This document shows positions 1 through 16,930 of a stretch of 64,000 bases of DNA, piece after piece. Below the pieces are notes generated by a model, which worked only from the letters and a program-made list of their open reading frames with translations, made no database searches and was not told the origin of the DNA. The first letter of the stretch is position 1; every line of letters starts with the position of its first letter. A program made the position numbers and the translations under genes. Source of the DNA: Parietaria judaica (Eukaryota > Streptophyta > Magnoliopsida > Rosales > Urticaceae); assembly GCA_954871525.1 (NCBI GenBank), contig OX940870.1, forward strand, positions 30,742,555 to 30,806,554. Reading direction: 5' to 3'.

Positions 1-1280
1 AGGGTAGTATGAGATCCAACAAAAACAGAAAGAACCCATGAGATTACGAGACTATCACTGTAGATTACACATTGAAAATTTTACAGCAAAAGCCATTATC
101 ATAAGCATCAATTTGCTTATACACGGATAAAAAAAAAGGTTTATATCAGTGCGAAACGAAAACATTAGGTACTTTTATACGTCAATATTAAGTATTAACC
201 CAGCAAGAAATGATGGGTTTGCTCCATTAATGGCAGCCGTATATCGTAAGAGCTTAACTGAACCCAGATAGATACCAGTATTCTGCAAAACCAGCAAAAA
301 TGGAAGACAGAACGAGTCTAAGAACTAGATAATTCAACTGGAGGATCATGGGCGATTCTACGGAGAATGCAGTGGCGATACCATTGAAGAAGAAGAAAAG
401 GGATAAAATGGTAATTGCAAATAAAGAGAAGGAGAGTGTGTGTGTGTACCTGGTTTGGTTTGAGGACATCGATTCAAGATTACAGCTTTAAGCTCGTGGA
501 GATCATCATAACCCATAATCTACTACAGGGGTATTGTTGGCAAAACTAAATTCCCTTCAGAACTAGTCTGCAGTAAATAAGTAAATTCAATTTCTGCACA
601 GTTCCAAATTTAATTCAAAACTATTACTAAATCAATTATATATAATTTTATTAATATCAAATTCCCAATAAAATTTAAGCTTTGCACACAAAAGATCCAA
701 GTTCATTCATGTCGATGAGGCAAGTTATACGAGTTGCGTTGCAATTGAACAATAACATGTCACCCGGATCATTGACCATTTGCACTTTGTACTTCACTAC
801 TTTGCAGTTTGACGAGCAAGCATACTGAGACAGTGAGATCTCAATTACTTCACCATGGTGATAAATGGGTAGGCATTGTATCATGTTTGTTTCCCATTTT
901 AAATCGAATGATTAGCAAGCAAGATTAATATTTCCAAATCATATGAATTAACTGATGCAAATCAGCCATCAACGATTATGAAGCGATTGTACCAGTCAAG
1001 AAGAGGCTGTAAAAAGTAAGCCTACGCTACAAGGTTGTTTAATACATTGAAAAAACTTGAAATTGTCAAGTTGTTATTACAGTTTCCGATCAAAAAGAAC
1101 TTGACATCCTAAAGGATCATCCAATCTCCATCACAACCCCACCAATTCACTTCTCTAGATGCACTTGGCATATGTTGATCCACACATGCCTTTTCAAGTA
1201 CCTGCAACCACATACCATGATCATCACACATCAGAATTTCACACCAATTTATTCAAGCAGGATTATACACTCCTCTCTTT
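1..1280. other. Intergenic DNA with one possible minus-strand exon
   Basis: No gene can be assigned with confidence. On the minus strand around 515-449 there is an ATG followed by about 22 codons that run into a good donor (CCAG then gtacac), reading MGYDDLHELKAVILN and onward. It could be a first exon of a gene running off the left edge, or a 3' exon of the NFD6-like gene to the right, whose family often has spliced 3' ends. A second minus-strand open stretch at 884-675 has no recognisable domain. A short (GT)n run lies at 436-447. The rest is AT-rich. Confidence 0.25.
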
Positions 1281-1284
1281 TTCA

Positions 1285-1424
1285 TACAACCGTGCCATCC
1301 GGGTACACCCGACTAGTAACAACGAAACCCTGGCATTATCGACCGGGAGACTACCCCAGTCAGGGGGAACCGAACCTGGGATGTGCAAGATCCCAAGTAT
1401 CGCCCTTACCACTAGACCCACCCC
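1285..1424 (-). repeat. tRNA-derived SINE-like element
   Basis: Read on the minus strand, the start at 1424 (GGGGTGGGTCTAGTGGTAAG) resembles a pol III A box (TCTAGTGGTAAG), and about 30-40 nt further on there is a near-consensus B box, GGTTCGGTTCC, at 1376-1366. That arrangement, followed by non-tRNA sequence, is typical of plant Au-like tRNA-derived SINEs. The 3' end and target duplications were not resolved, so the lower boundary is approximate. A decayed tRNA gene is the alternative, but no tRNA cloverleaf 3' half is visible. Confidence 0.5.
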
Positions 1425-2747
1425 GATTATACATAAAATTGACTATGATGGCCGCTTCTCACTTCAGCCACTATACTCTGAAATCCATTGCATAAACACC
1501 CTTCGATTTGAAACCAACTACGGCTACTACATAAATTAGAGAATCTTCTAGGATTCAGTATATAGTATACAACAAGAAATACCCTTGCTTATCGCTATAT
1601 GGATAATTCATAATTCCTATGTCAATTTCAAATTAGAGAATATGACGTTGTCTACACGAGTGAAGTGTATAATTAATAGCAATATATTTACAAAGTCTTG
1701 AAGAGGGGAAATTTGGCACGAAACGTATGTTCCTCGCATTCTTGAGATTGGATTCATTATTGGATGCTAAGATAATCCTATTCGTCTTGGAGTAATTGTC
1801 TAAAGCTCAATACTAAGTTGGTGGTATCACAACGATTAAAGATATAGTCAACGATATAGTTAATATATCTATGTATGTTATGTTAGTATTATTTGGATAT
1901 GTAGCTCTGCCGGAAAAAGCAATATCTTGAATCATAAATCAGCGCCACACTAAGTAGTAATAGTTCAACTTCAAATGTCTTCTCTATACTCGGTTCAACT
2001 ACCTGCGGTTTTGTATATAAGGGTGTATAAGTGGAAAATATATTCAAGTTCTAACAACTTATTACCCTTCGGGTTGTATGTGCAGACTTTTTTCATTTTG
2101 TAAAATGTTATAATCTTACAATTTCCAATGTTGTATTATGTCCCATGCGGAAAAAAAATACTATTCTCTTTTCTAGAGCATCGTATTCCTCGTGTTTATA
2201 CCCGATTTTATCACATATTTTGTGCAGCAAAAAACACCAAAAGCGAGATCAATTTATGCCACATAAGTTGAGTAGGCAGAGCCTGACTATCGTTTGTTGG
2301 TGAAGGAAATTGTAAAAACGGTGATAACAACTAGCAGTTGAAAATTTTTTCCAATGGAAAAAATATAGCTATACAAGAAAATAACTTGGCAAAAGTGAAT
2401 TTTTAAATTATTGGCAACACCCCGTTTGGATGTTCACTTACAGTTACCGTTTAACAAAAGAAATGAAAGAGCACCTACAATGAAGCCTCACTGTACTCCT
2501 TTGGATGATCGTATCTCCTCGAGCATCACCCGTCTTTTCCATTCCACCCTATCAATCCCAATCCCAATCCTTCTTATCAACCAGCTAAATATGCTAAACC
2601 CTAGTGTTCTATGCTTAATCTATTTGCCAAGCAAGTCTAACCAGACATTCATGAGAAGAAGAAAAAAAGTAGTTGGGCAAAAGAAAATGGAAATGAATTA
2701 AAAATCCATGACATGATTCCTAGCCAGAAAGACTCACAAGGAGACTA
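1425..2747. other. AT-rich intergenic sequence
   Basis: No coding sequence, RNA gene or structured repeat was recognised. The part nearest 2747 is probably 3' untranslated sequence of the NFD6-like gene that ends there. Confidence 0.5.
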
Positions 2748-3413
2748 CTAGCGATCTTGACAAGTGCGTTGGAAGTTACCATGAGACAGCTCGCAAAAAG
2801 CCCGCAAGTTGAAACCGATGTGAGACGTCAGGCTAGGCGCTCCGTGCATTGGCAGAAGCGACTGTATGCACCCCAATTCTCCCAAGTTCCTGTAATCAGA
2901 ATAGAAAAACATAGTACACAAAATAAGAAAAACCCTTGATTATCGACTATGTTCGAAAGATACTAAGATGTTTGATATTTGATATGATATATAAACAGCT
3001 ATAATGTAAACATCACTTCACTATATTACAGTTCAATGTTAACCACTACTCAGTTGAATGTTCAATTGAACAAAAAGTTATCAATTATGACTAATTCACA
3101 TCTTGGAGTTTACAAGATTGAGAAAACCCTAGATTTATGGAAACCAAACCGTAAAATCCAATGTTTTAGCAATGAAATCTGGCGCAAAGTGATGAAATTT
3201 CTTGTTCAGCGGTCAAACCCTAAGAGGAACTCCACGGAGAAGAGTCGAAGAGAAGTCGATGCGGAAATGGAGGTACCTGGGAGAGGAGAAGCGCGATTGA
3301 AGGCGAGGAGCGGCGACGTTCGGCGGACGGAGGCGCGGGATCGACGGCGCAGGTCGTCTTGCGGCGGCGGAGGCGATCGATCGCGAGAGAGATCCGGCGG
3401 AGCGCCAAGCCAT
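2748..3413 (-). CDS. NFD6-like small mitochondrial/plastid protein
   Basis: Two exons: 3413-3277 and 2889-2748, joined in phase (CCC AG|G AAC), giving 92 residues. The N-terminus (MAWRSAGSLSRSIASAAARR) is rich in Arg, Ser and Ala with almost no acidic residues, as in a mitochondrial or plastid transit peptide. The second exon begins NLGELGCIQSLLPMHGA and ends with FQRTCQDR, the pattern of the plant family named after NUCLEAR FUSION DEFECTIVE 6, needed for polar nuclear fusion in Arabidopsis and targeted to organelles. Family members are about 80-110 residues, so the length fits. The first exon is GC-rich and the open frames on the opposite strand at 3036-3494 are its shadow. Family assignment rests on remembered sequence pattern; exact orthology is uncertain. 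Alternative 3' exons further left are possible. Confidence 0.8.
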
Positions 3414-3422
3414 TGCTGCGAA

Positions 3423-3447
3423 ATGAGAAGAGAAGAGAAGAGAAGAG
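3423..3447. repeat. (AGAAG)n simple repeat
   Basis: Short pentanucleotide run just upstream of the NFD6-like start codon, within its presumed 5' leader. Confidence 0.8.
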
Positions 3448-5088
3448 TGAGTGAGGGCTTTTGGCAGGGTTTAAGAATTGGACACCAAAAATAGGCTTTC
3501 AAGTTTATCATCCGTAAATTAATATTTTATTAGCGACAAAAGTACTCAGGTTAGTTTAAAAATAGATACATAAAGTTTATTAAAAAAGTATAGTAAAAAT
3601 ATGTAAGTTCATTTTTATACTACCGGATCAGTATATCTCATTCACTTTTTTTTTAATTTTCTTTTTACTATTTATATAAGTGATGACGCCCCTCTCTCTC
3701 TCGTCGTCACTCCAAATAAAATAATAGAGCAATATCATGAAAATCCATGGTAGTGCAATTTAAAACTTGTTGTTTGTTTCTTATGTTCTTCTATTTTTGA
3801 ACTTCTTCTACTTTGTAACAGCAGCAATGCAAGAGCATGACCGAGGTCGCTGGCAAAGATCAAAGAAAAAAAAGATTAACTACGGCTCCCGGATCGGAAA
3901 AGGATGATAAGGTTAAGGAATTATTTGATCTGATCAGAAGAACCAAATAGGCCTGCCATCTTTTCCGATCGACCAAAGATTCATATTGCGGCCCCATTCA
4001 CCACTAGAATTTTCAATAAATCAATATTTTTTTTTGAAGAAGGCGATGCTTGATGTATGTTGTGGTTCGATTCAAGAGTTGTCCCATTGGTCTCTTGAAG
4101 CGAAAACCACTGCTCGAATAGACTCTTAACGAGGGTCGGGTTTGATTTGAGCGCCATAAGAGATACATCTGAGCGCTGCAATCACTCAACGTCAAACGAC
4201 GCCACATCGGTGGCAATATCCATGCTCATTTGTTGCTTCGTTGCATATTTGAAATTGCGATGCTATTGAGGAGATGAACTAGGAATTCGAGAGAGAAAGT
4301 AAGAATGAAAATAGGAATTTCCATTGTTTATGTTCCAATAATATGTGCCTACATACAAATTTGTTTTGATGTTTGCAAGATTGATTGCTTAAGCTTATAA
4401 GTTTGATTTTTATTTGTTTAAGTAGTGGGTTTACTTTGTGAAGAGAGAGAGAAAAGTGAATGATATCTGTCGATCCGTCAATTAATGTGAACTTAAATAC
4501 TTTTGTCATAATATTTTAAAATTAACTTTATGTCGCCCCATTTCCACGTAACTTAAAGACTTTTACCGCTAAAAACCGTTTTACTAATTAACTAGTTTAA
4601 GACGTATTCTTAGAACATCAACAACACAAATTCTTGTTTTTCTTCTCATTTTCTCTCTCGAATTCTCAGTTTATCACATTAATAGCATCTCGATTTGCGT
4701 TGTCGACATCATCACTGACGAAAATAATAAATAAACTAGCGAAAAAGTAAATGAGATTTACCGATCTACTAAAAAAGATAAACTTAAATATTTTTGTTAT
4801 TTTTTTTTATTAATTCTATACCGCTCTTTCTTTAAATAATTTAGATACTTTTACTACTAATAACCCTCGTAGAATTTTATAGTTTAGTTATTTATTGAGA
4901 TTAATATAATTATACGTTATAGTATGCGCTTTTACATCCCCAAATACGCTGGTAGTGGTAAACCATTGTTTTTTTTTTTTTTTTCTCTCTTCATAATTTA
5001 TGTGCCTAACTCCAATGCCAATGGAGACTATAAAGTGGAACAGAATATAAACTATAAAGCAATAAGCTATAAATGATAATAAAGAAAA
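3448..5088. other. AT-rich intergenic sequence
   Basis: No gene seen. Around 4520-4860 there are scattered motifs such as 'acttttaccgctaa' that resemble the ends of the foldback MITEs annotated elsewhere in this window and may be decayed relics. A poly-T run lies near 4971-4984. Confidence 0.4.
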
Positions 5089-5536
5089 GGGATAATAGCG
5101 ACATAAGTCCTCAATCTTTATTCAACTGGGGCGGTATAGTCCCAACCCCATTTAATAGCGATATAAGTATCAAAAGATGATTTTCGTCCATATTTGACTA
5201 ACAGAAGTAGTCAACGTTTGCGTGGTCAGCTTCTCATCAACATGGACGCCACGTAATCCGACATGTCACTATACACGTCATCCTCGCGTCATCAAATTTA
5301 ATGCAATCGCCATTAATTTTGCATTAAATTTGATGACGCGAGGATGACATGTATGGTGACATGTCGGATTACGTGGCGTCCACGTTGACGAGAAGCTGAC
5401 CACGCAAACATTGACTACTTCCGTTAGTCAAATATGGACGGAAATCATCTTTTGGTACTTATACCGCTATTAAATGAGATTGAGGTTATGCCGCCCCATT
5501 TAAGTAAAGGTTGAGGACTTATGCCGCTATTATCCC
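5089..5536. mobile_element. Mutator-type foldback MITE, 9-bp target duplication
   Basis: The element is 448 bp and almost wholly palindromic: a left arm of about 220 bp, a short centre near 5311, and a right arm that is its imperfect reverse complement. Ends are GGGATAATAGCG and CGCTATTATCCC. Both sides carry the same 9-bp direct repeat TAAAGAAAA (5080-5088 and 5537-5545), the size made by Mutator-like transposases. It has no coding capacity and would depend on a transposase elsewhere. The arms contain CACGTAAT and GTCATCA motifs but no promoter role can be claimed. Confidence 0.92.
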
Positions 5537-5679
5537 TAAAGAAAATAACAACAAAATTCCACTAATTCGCATTTACTGAACAGCCATGTGCGCTTTTTGT
5601 CTTCTCCTTTATATAATTTTTTTGGCTCTTTCCCATCAAACTGCTAGATCCAATCCAATTTCACCTATATACTCACTTC

Positions 5680-5980
5680 TAGTGCTGCACATAACGCCGT
5701 CGCGGCTGGTCGCGGCGGAATCGCCGGAATCGCCAAACGTCGGATCGCGACGCGTCGTGGGAGGTAGCCTGGCGATGCATCGCGATGGACCGCGAGAGAG
5801 AGAGAGCCAGCCTTGTGAGAGAGCGAGAGAGAGAGAGGGGGAGAGAGACGTGCGTCGCGACGGAATGGTCTTGCCGCGAACCGTCGCGATTTTTGGCTCA
5901 GAACCGCGAAGAGTCGCGATGCGCCGGAGAAGGCCGCGACGCGTCGTGGTCGGATGTGGCGACGGATCTGTGCAGCTCTA
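5680..5980. mobile_element. GC-rich hAT-type MITE, 8-bp target duplication
   Basis: This 301-bp element has terminal inverted repeats of about 25 bp, TAGTGCTGCACA on the left and TAGAGCTGCACA read inward from the right, flanked by the exact 8-bp direct repeat CTCACTTC (5672-5679 and 5981-5988). An 8-bp duplication and TAG-starting ends are typical of the hAT superfamily. The interior is unusually GC-rich, with repeated CGCGACGCGTCG-like words and (GA)n runs near 5785-5850. The open frames spanning it on both strands come from this composition and are not genes. Confidence 0.9.
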
Positions 5981-6430
5981 CTCACTTCCATATTATTTTT
6001 ATTTAAAAAACTTATATTTCTTACTGAATAAAATTACACTTAAACTAATAATTGATAAGTGATTGATCCATATATATTAATAATGTGGTCACTTAAAAAG
6101 ATATATTCATCAAACGTCAAAGTATTGTGATCAATAAATGGTCTTTTTATTCCTGTCCACAAATAATAATTCCAGCTCACACAAAATATCTAAACTTAGA
6201 TCCATAGTAAACATTTATTTTCAAAACTTTTTTTATTTCATAATATGTTAACTGCTTGATAATTATTTACTTGAAGGAAAAAAAAAAACTTTAAACATGT
6301 TATTAAGCCACATTAAATCAAAATTATCAAACCGAACTTCTTAATTTAATCATTCAAATATTTTGGAAGCACAATCATATGAGCGCAGTTTCTCGGAAGG
6401 TTCTCTTTACTGTAGACCCGCCTATGCATC

Positions 6431-6436
6431 CACGTG
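6431..6436 (+). promoter_or_regulatory. G-box CACGTG upstream of VHA-A
   Basis: A palindromic CACGTG core in the context ATCCACGTGTCAG lies about 315 bp upstream of the VHA-A start codon. Such boxes bind plant bZIP or bHLH factors; use here is inference. Confidence 0.4.
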
Positions 6437-6746
6437 TCAGTAAACTAGTGGGTGTTCACCAACCCACCGTGCTCCCGCGCAGCATGGGATCGCCAGTTTC
6501 TCCACGTCACAGCCACATCCAGTATCGTAGACTCGGCCGTAGGGGATACCTCCCTTTCATGATTCCATATCTAGCCCGTGTTATCATATAATTCAAGGCA
6601 TCATCACCCAAAGCTAATCCCTCTCTCTGTGAAATTACAGTCTCTGAACCTGCGAGAATTCGATCGGAACCCTAGGGCTTTTGATCGATCTCTGTCCTTA
6701 GATCTCGGAGATTCGAGCTCAGATTCCCTCCGATCCGAGCTCCAAA

Positions 6747-11825
<5,079 letters not shown>

Positions 11826-14028
11826 TGAACTTGCGTTTTTTGTGTGTATGGAGGAAATATTGTAATTCTTTTGTTATGTTGTGGCAACGTCTGGTTTTGG
11901 CGGATGTGAGTTTGCGATTGCTTAAGCTGGGATGTCGCTTCCCTTGGGTGTTGACTGACTGCTCTGAGAGAGAGAGAGAGAGAATAAGAGACACAAAACC
12001 GATTCCTTATTTATGTATTTATTATTTATTTATGCAATAAAAAAGCATCTACCAGTTGCTACACTGCCCATCCTTTTTTTTTTTTGCAGTAAAAATACGT
12101 ACTTGTTTCAAAAAGTACCAATTTTCATGTCATTAGGTTGTCATTTTTTCTTTCTTCCTTTTTAACTCCGTTCTATGAAGTTTCATGAGACGGTGTATGA
12201 TATTTCTGTGTTTTTGCCCCTTTCGACTAGTTCAACGGTTTTTGTAGCACGGGTATTTTATTTGCGAATTGCACGTTTCAGAGCTACTTCTTCACAAGCC
12301 TTAGACTAGAGATGTTGTCATGGCGTTGTTTACTTCTAACTTGTTTGTGCAACTCTCTGTGTTTAACCCCACAAGCATTTTGGATGAGAACGGTTTATAT
12401 AATATATATATATAATATATATGTGTGTGTATGTGTATTTGTTTTCATCTCTAGAATAATAGCATGGGTGGCTGGTCAATTACGTAAAATGGGAGAAATC
12501 AGAAAATGAATGAAAATGATTGTCCTCTTATCTCTAACTACACCCTTGACTTTACCTCTTTGACCAGGTGATTTATTTCTACTTGAAAAAGTTTTTTTTT
12601 TTTTAGAGTTACTTGTATAAAGATAGTATGCAATATTTGATTGAAGCCCCAAAAAAGTTACACTTTTGCTCGTATCTTTTGAGCATAGATAAGTGTATAC
12701 GCGGCGAGCAATAAGCCAATAGCAGTAAAAAAGAAAAAGCATATTTACTTTAGCAATTGCCATTATTTAGGACAAAAGAAAAGGGTCAAGAAAACCTGCA
12801 TGATGATGGTACAGTTCCAGAGCACAGTATAATGAATGAATCATTAATGAACAATCTACCTTTTTTGGGACCATTTTAAGGTTTTGAACTGAGTAAATTC
12901 ACACTCTTTTAGTATTTGAGGAGAAAAAGGATTATACTCCATAATATTTGTACTAGAATGATCATTATTTAATCAAGTAAATACCAAAAGATTGGAGAAG
13001 AAGAAAAGAAAAAAGAGTAGTTATTTATTTGTGTTGAAAGGTGAAACTTTACAGTGACGTGACAAAAGAACATTTGAGAAAATTTCAGCCTTTTCCTCCG
13101 AATCCAATCTTATTATTTCATCGTTACATGACAAAACTCTCTCTCTGTCTCAAGTGGAGACCAAAAATATTGAGCAAAAATTACCATATTCTCCTCCTTC
13201 ACCAAATTCAAATTTATTCATGATGTGGTATTAAAAAATATTATAAATTTAACAATTGATTCAAAAAAAAAACAAATTACTTGTTTTTTTAAACTATAAT
13301 TATATATTTTAATTTGTAAAATATATATTTTTCATTTGATTTTTGATGTTATTTGACAAAATTATCAACAAGACTTAGCGTTATATTAAATTTTGTGTCC
13401 AAAACGCCAAACTAAAATTTACTATCAAATTGAATAACTACTGCATAAACAGTCTATAAAATTAAATCGTATTTCTAAATAGCGAACCGCAAGACTCGAG
13501 ACTATGATTCTAATAAATAAAAGAAATTATTTCTATAAAATTATATATAAGTGCGTTTGACATAACTTATTTAGCTTGTTTTTGTTTGGCAAAATTATTT
13601 TTCCAAAAAATAAAAAATCGATTTTAAATTTTTGTACATGAATCGTAAAAGCTAGAATTCGTAGCTTTTGGTTTTTCCATAAAAAATAAAAAAATTAGTT
13701 TTTGTTACCAACAATAATAATTTTACAAACAATTTACCAAACACCTGAAAACAATTTTTGTAAAAATTAAGCTGTGCCAAACGAGCTCAATATTTTTTGA
13801 ATACCGTAACACAAAAATTAAGATTTTTTAAAAAAAAAAAAAAAATAAGCGCACTGAAATTGCGATCATTTACTCATCATAAACGAACAATAAAAGCAAA
13901 AAATGAAAACCAAATTTTACCATTTCTGGTCTTGAGCGAAGAGACAACAAGCCTCTCTCTCTCAGTCTCACTCCACTCCACCGAACCAGAAATCCCACCA
14001 AAGTGACAACCTTCTCTTGGGTCTTCCC
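11826..14028. other. Intergenic DNA between VHA-A and the F-box gene
   Basis: The first 250 bp are VHA-A 3' untranslated sequence with a (GA)n run near 11968-11984 and AATAAA-like words near 12036. A (TA)n/(TG)n microsatellite lies at about 12400-12440. The rest is AT-rich; no gene is supported. Confidence 0.5.
13549..13791. mobile_element. Possible short MITE relic
   Basis: The left end 'agtgcgtttgacataactta' and the reverse complement of the right end 'gagctcgtttggcacagctta' form imperfect inverted repeats around an AT-rich centre. No target duplication was recognised, so superfamily is uncertain. Confidence 0.35.
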
Positions 14029-15906
14029 ATGGCGGATTCTAGTCGCACCTGCAATGGCGGATCGCCCATCTCCAACATAGCCCGGGACCACCTCTTCACC
14101 GTCCTCCTCCTCCTCCCCGTCGAGTCTGTTCTCGCCTTCGCCATGACCTGCAAGAGGTTCCGAGCCACGGCCTCCTCCGACTCCCTCTGGGAAGCCCTCT
14201 GCCGCCGCGACTGGGGACCCAGCCTCAGCTTCTTCCAGGCCCAGAATCGGACCCGGATTCCGTGGATGAGGCTCTACAAGCAGGTCCGCGAAGTGGACTG
14301 CGTCTCGTGCCACAAGCTGCTCTGCTGCGAGATGGGTCTCCCGCTTCCCGACCCTCGAGCCTCGCACTCGCTCAACTTCGTCTCCGATTGCCTCGTCCTC
14401 TTCGGCGGTGGCTGCGAAGGAGGTCAGTTCGAATGGCTTGTTGATGGTGAATTTGGAATTCGAAGTGTTTGGCAGATCACTTGTTGGGATTGTTATGGTT
14501 TGAGCTTGAAAATTGGCTTCTTTTCCATTGGATTATCAGTCTGTTTGAGACATGGCATGCTTAGAGATAGTGAAGTATGAGTGTTTCCAAACAATTTAGA
14601 GATTGATTCTTCAGATGATTCGTTCCCAAATCCAATCTCCATTTAAATGCTTCATGCCTTACAAATTACAACGTCAAAATCGACTCCAAAATGCCTCGTT
14701 CCGCCTCGGGTTTTGCCGAACGCACTCTAGATGAATGTTAAGTGTTTCTCGGTCTGCCTCGGATTAGTTCTTTAGAATCTTCTTGAATAAGTAAGAGTTG
14801 ATGGATGATTGTGCATAAAATTTTGTTTATGGTTCTTTCTAGGTTGCATCACGACATGCATGTTCGTGATTTTCCCCCCCGGTGAATTACGGTATATCCT
14901 TTATCATTTGTTAAATACCCGCAATGATTGAGTTTGAGTTTTGTTTCACGCAGGACGACATCTTGCCGACACGTGGGTGACCAACGTTGGCAACGACGGT
15001 CAAATAATTTCAAAGTGGCAGAAGGTCAGCTCGGGTGTTCCGAGTGGCAGGTTCGGCCACACGTGCATCGTACTCAGTGATTCCCTCATACTGTTCGGAG
15101 GAATCGACGATCACGGGAGTCGGCTGAACGACACGTGGGTTGGTCAATTGGCACGCAACGAGACTCTCGGGTTCACATTCTCATGGAAGCTCTTAGACGT
15201 GGGCCCCGTCGTCCCACCGCCACGAGGCGCCCACGCTGCCTGCTGCGTCGGTACTGGAAAGATGGTCATCCACGGAGGGATCGGCCAGAATGGTGTCAGA
15301 TTAGGCGATACGTGGGTTCTAGAACTCTCGGATAACCTCCGCTATGGGACATGGAACGAATTTGCTTCGAATCCATCGCCTCCTGCTCGTTCGGGGCAAA
15401 CCCTAACTTGTGTCGGCGAATCTCGGGTCGTTCTATTCGGAGGCAGAGGGTTGGGATACGAGGTTCTGAGTGATGTCTGGGTGCTGGAATTCCACCATGA
15501 TTGCCTGAAATGGGGGCAGATTCTCTACGAGCTTCGAAATATACCCGACGGAGCTTCTCTCCCTCGGGTCGGGCACTCGGCCACTCGGATCTTAGGTGGT
15601 CGGGTTCTGATCTACGGGGGCGAGGATTCTTCCCGACACAGAAAAGACGATTTCTGGATGCTGGATCTGAGCGCAGTTCCGGCGAAACTGGCCTCGAAGC
15701 CGATGGTGGGAAATATGTGGAGAGGGCTGCGAGTTAAGGCGTACAAGCCGAAGTGCCGATCATTCCATCGGGCTTGTGCGGATCAGTCGGGGCATCGGAT
15801 TTACGTGTTCGGAGGAATGGTGGATGGGCTGCTGGAGCCTGCGCAGCCGTTCGGGCTGAAGTTTGACGGAGAGCTGTTTCAGGTGGAGCTTGCTCTTCAG
15901 ATCTGA
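14029..15906 (+). CDS. F-box/kelch-repeat protein
   Basis: Predicted substrate receptor of an SCF ubiquitin ligase. Two exons, 14029-14422 and 14954-15906, join in phase to 448 residues. The start is the first ATG (MADSSRTCNGG); in-frame sequence upstream has no other ATG. An F-box lies at about residues 17-60 (ARDHLFTVLLLLPVES then CKRFR and SLWEALCRRDWG). Five kelch-like repeats follow, each with a hydrophobic strand, a Gly-Gly pair and a conserved Trp: RFGHTCIV..ILFGG..DTWV, RGAHAACC..VIHGG..DTWV, RSGQTLTC..VLFGG..DVWV, RVGHSATR..LIYGG..DFWM and FHRACADQ..YVFGG. The layout matches the Arabidopsis At1g51550 type. The substrate cannot be told from sequence. Exon 1 is strongly GC-rich. Confidence 0.95.
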
Positions 15907-16196
15907 TAAAAAGGAACAATTATTTCATAAATAGTGTTTGTACATGCTAGGGTTAGCTTGTAGATTTTTACACGGCTTTGTAAGGACTGAACTGTCATAT
16001 TTTTAATTAATGCAGAAGATTGTATATGCAAATGTCATACTGTTTTATTCCGGGACTTTGGCGGCGTAAATTTCCGAGTATTGAGAATTTAAGTATTTAT
16101 GCCGTCAAATATCCCTTCCGACTCCCTGTGTGATCGAGTAACTTAAGCTTCAAGCTGTTTGATAAATTGGAGATGATAGGATGACAATATAAGTTC
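15907..16196. other. 3' untranslated and intergenic sequence
   Basis: Short spacer between the F-box gene and the MULE-like element; nothing else seen. Confidence 0.5.
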
Positions 16197-16734
16197 GGGC
16201 GCTTTGCAGAAATAACCAAATCTGAAAGTGTGTTTAGCAAATTAATCAAATTTTGGTTAATTTTGTAAACTAGTCAATTAACCATTTAAATGGAATTCTA
16301 ATTACATTATTGCCCTCATGTTTTAATAAAATTTAAAAATTCATTTATTTTCAATTGAAAATATTGCTATTAATTAAAATAGCTATTAATATGGAAACAA
16401 CCAAAACCAAACCCCTATTTTTTTGTATAATTCAAATTTTAAATTCAAAGCATTCATATAATTTTTGGATTTATTTTTTTCAAAAAATATCAACAAATTA
16501 AAAGACGCAAATTAACGTAAATCAACACCGAATTAACGTAAATCAACAACGAATCAACGTAAATTAACAACGAATTAACATAACAACAAATCAACGTAAA
16601 TTAATAACGAATCAACATAAATTAACAACGAATCAACGTAAATTAACAATTAAAAATATTATTCATATTAAAATGTAAATACAATAATCGAATATTTTAA
16701 ATACAAAAAATAATCTCTCTTTCTCTCTCCCGTA

Positions 16735-16930
16735 AGACCGCCAAAGCTTCGCCGTCGATCGCCGTGGCCTCCGTGTTTCCGAGCGCGCAACCCCTTGGAG
16801 TACTTGTTGGTGAGGCACGACCCGACGGTCTCCATACTCGCACTGCATGTGAAATTGACGCGATGAGCTCGAGGCTCCGGAACTGCCTCTTGTTTCTCCT
16901 TGTCCACGATCGTCTGAACCTCGAGAAAAG
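16735..16930 (-). pseudogene. Captured fragment of plastid-type serine hydroxymethyltransferase
   Basis: Read on the minus strand with two frame changes, this segment gives VDKEKQ, then RQFRSLELIAS, then METVGSCLTNKYSKGL. That is the N-terminal block of plant serine hydroxymethyltransferase, closest in memory to the plastid SHM3 type (RQFKSLELIASENFTS, AVGSCLTNKYSEGL). The ENFTSRAVM block between the two motifs is scrambled and the downstream glycine-rich part is degenerate. It is a fragment of one exon, frameshifted, and cannot encode an enzyme. Its place inside inverted repeats suggests transposon capture. Confidence 0.75.

Noticed and set aside
1366..1424. A functional tRNA gene
   Set aside because: A and B boxes are present but no cloverleaf 3' half, so a SINE fits better.
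1159..1539. Two overlapping plus-strand frames of 126 and 107 residues
   Set aside because: They cross the SINE-like element and have no protein-like features.
3036..3494. 152-residue plus-strand frame
   Set aside because: Shadow of the GC-rich first exon of the NFD6-like gene on the other strand.
5586..6062. Long open frames on both strands, Arg-rich
   Set aside because: They are produced by the CG-rich hAT MITE at 5680-5980.
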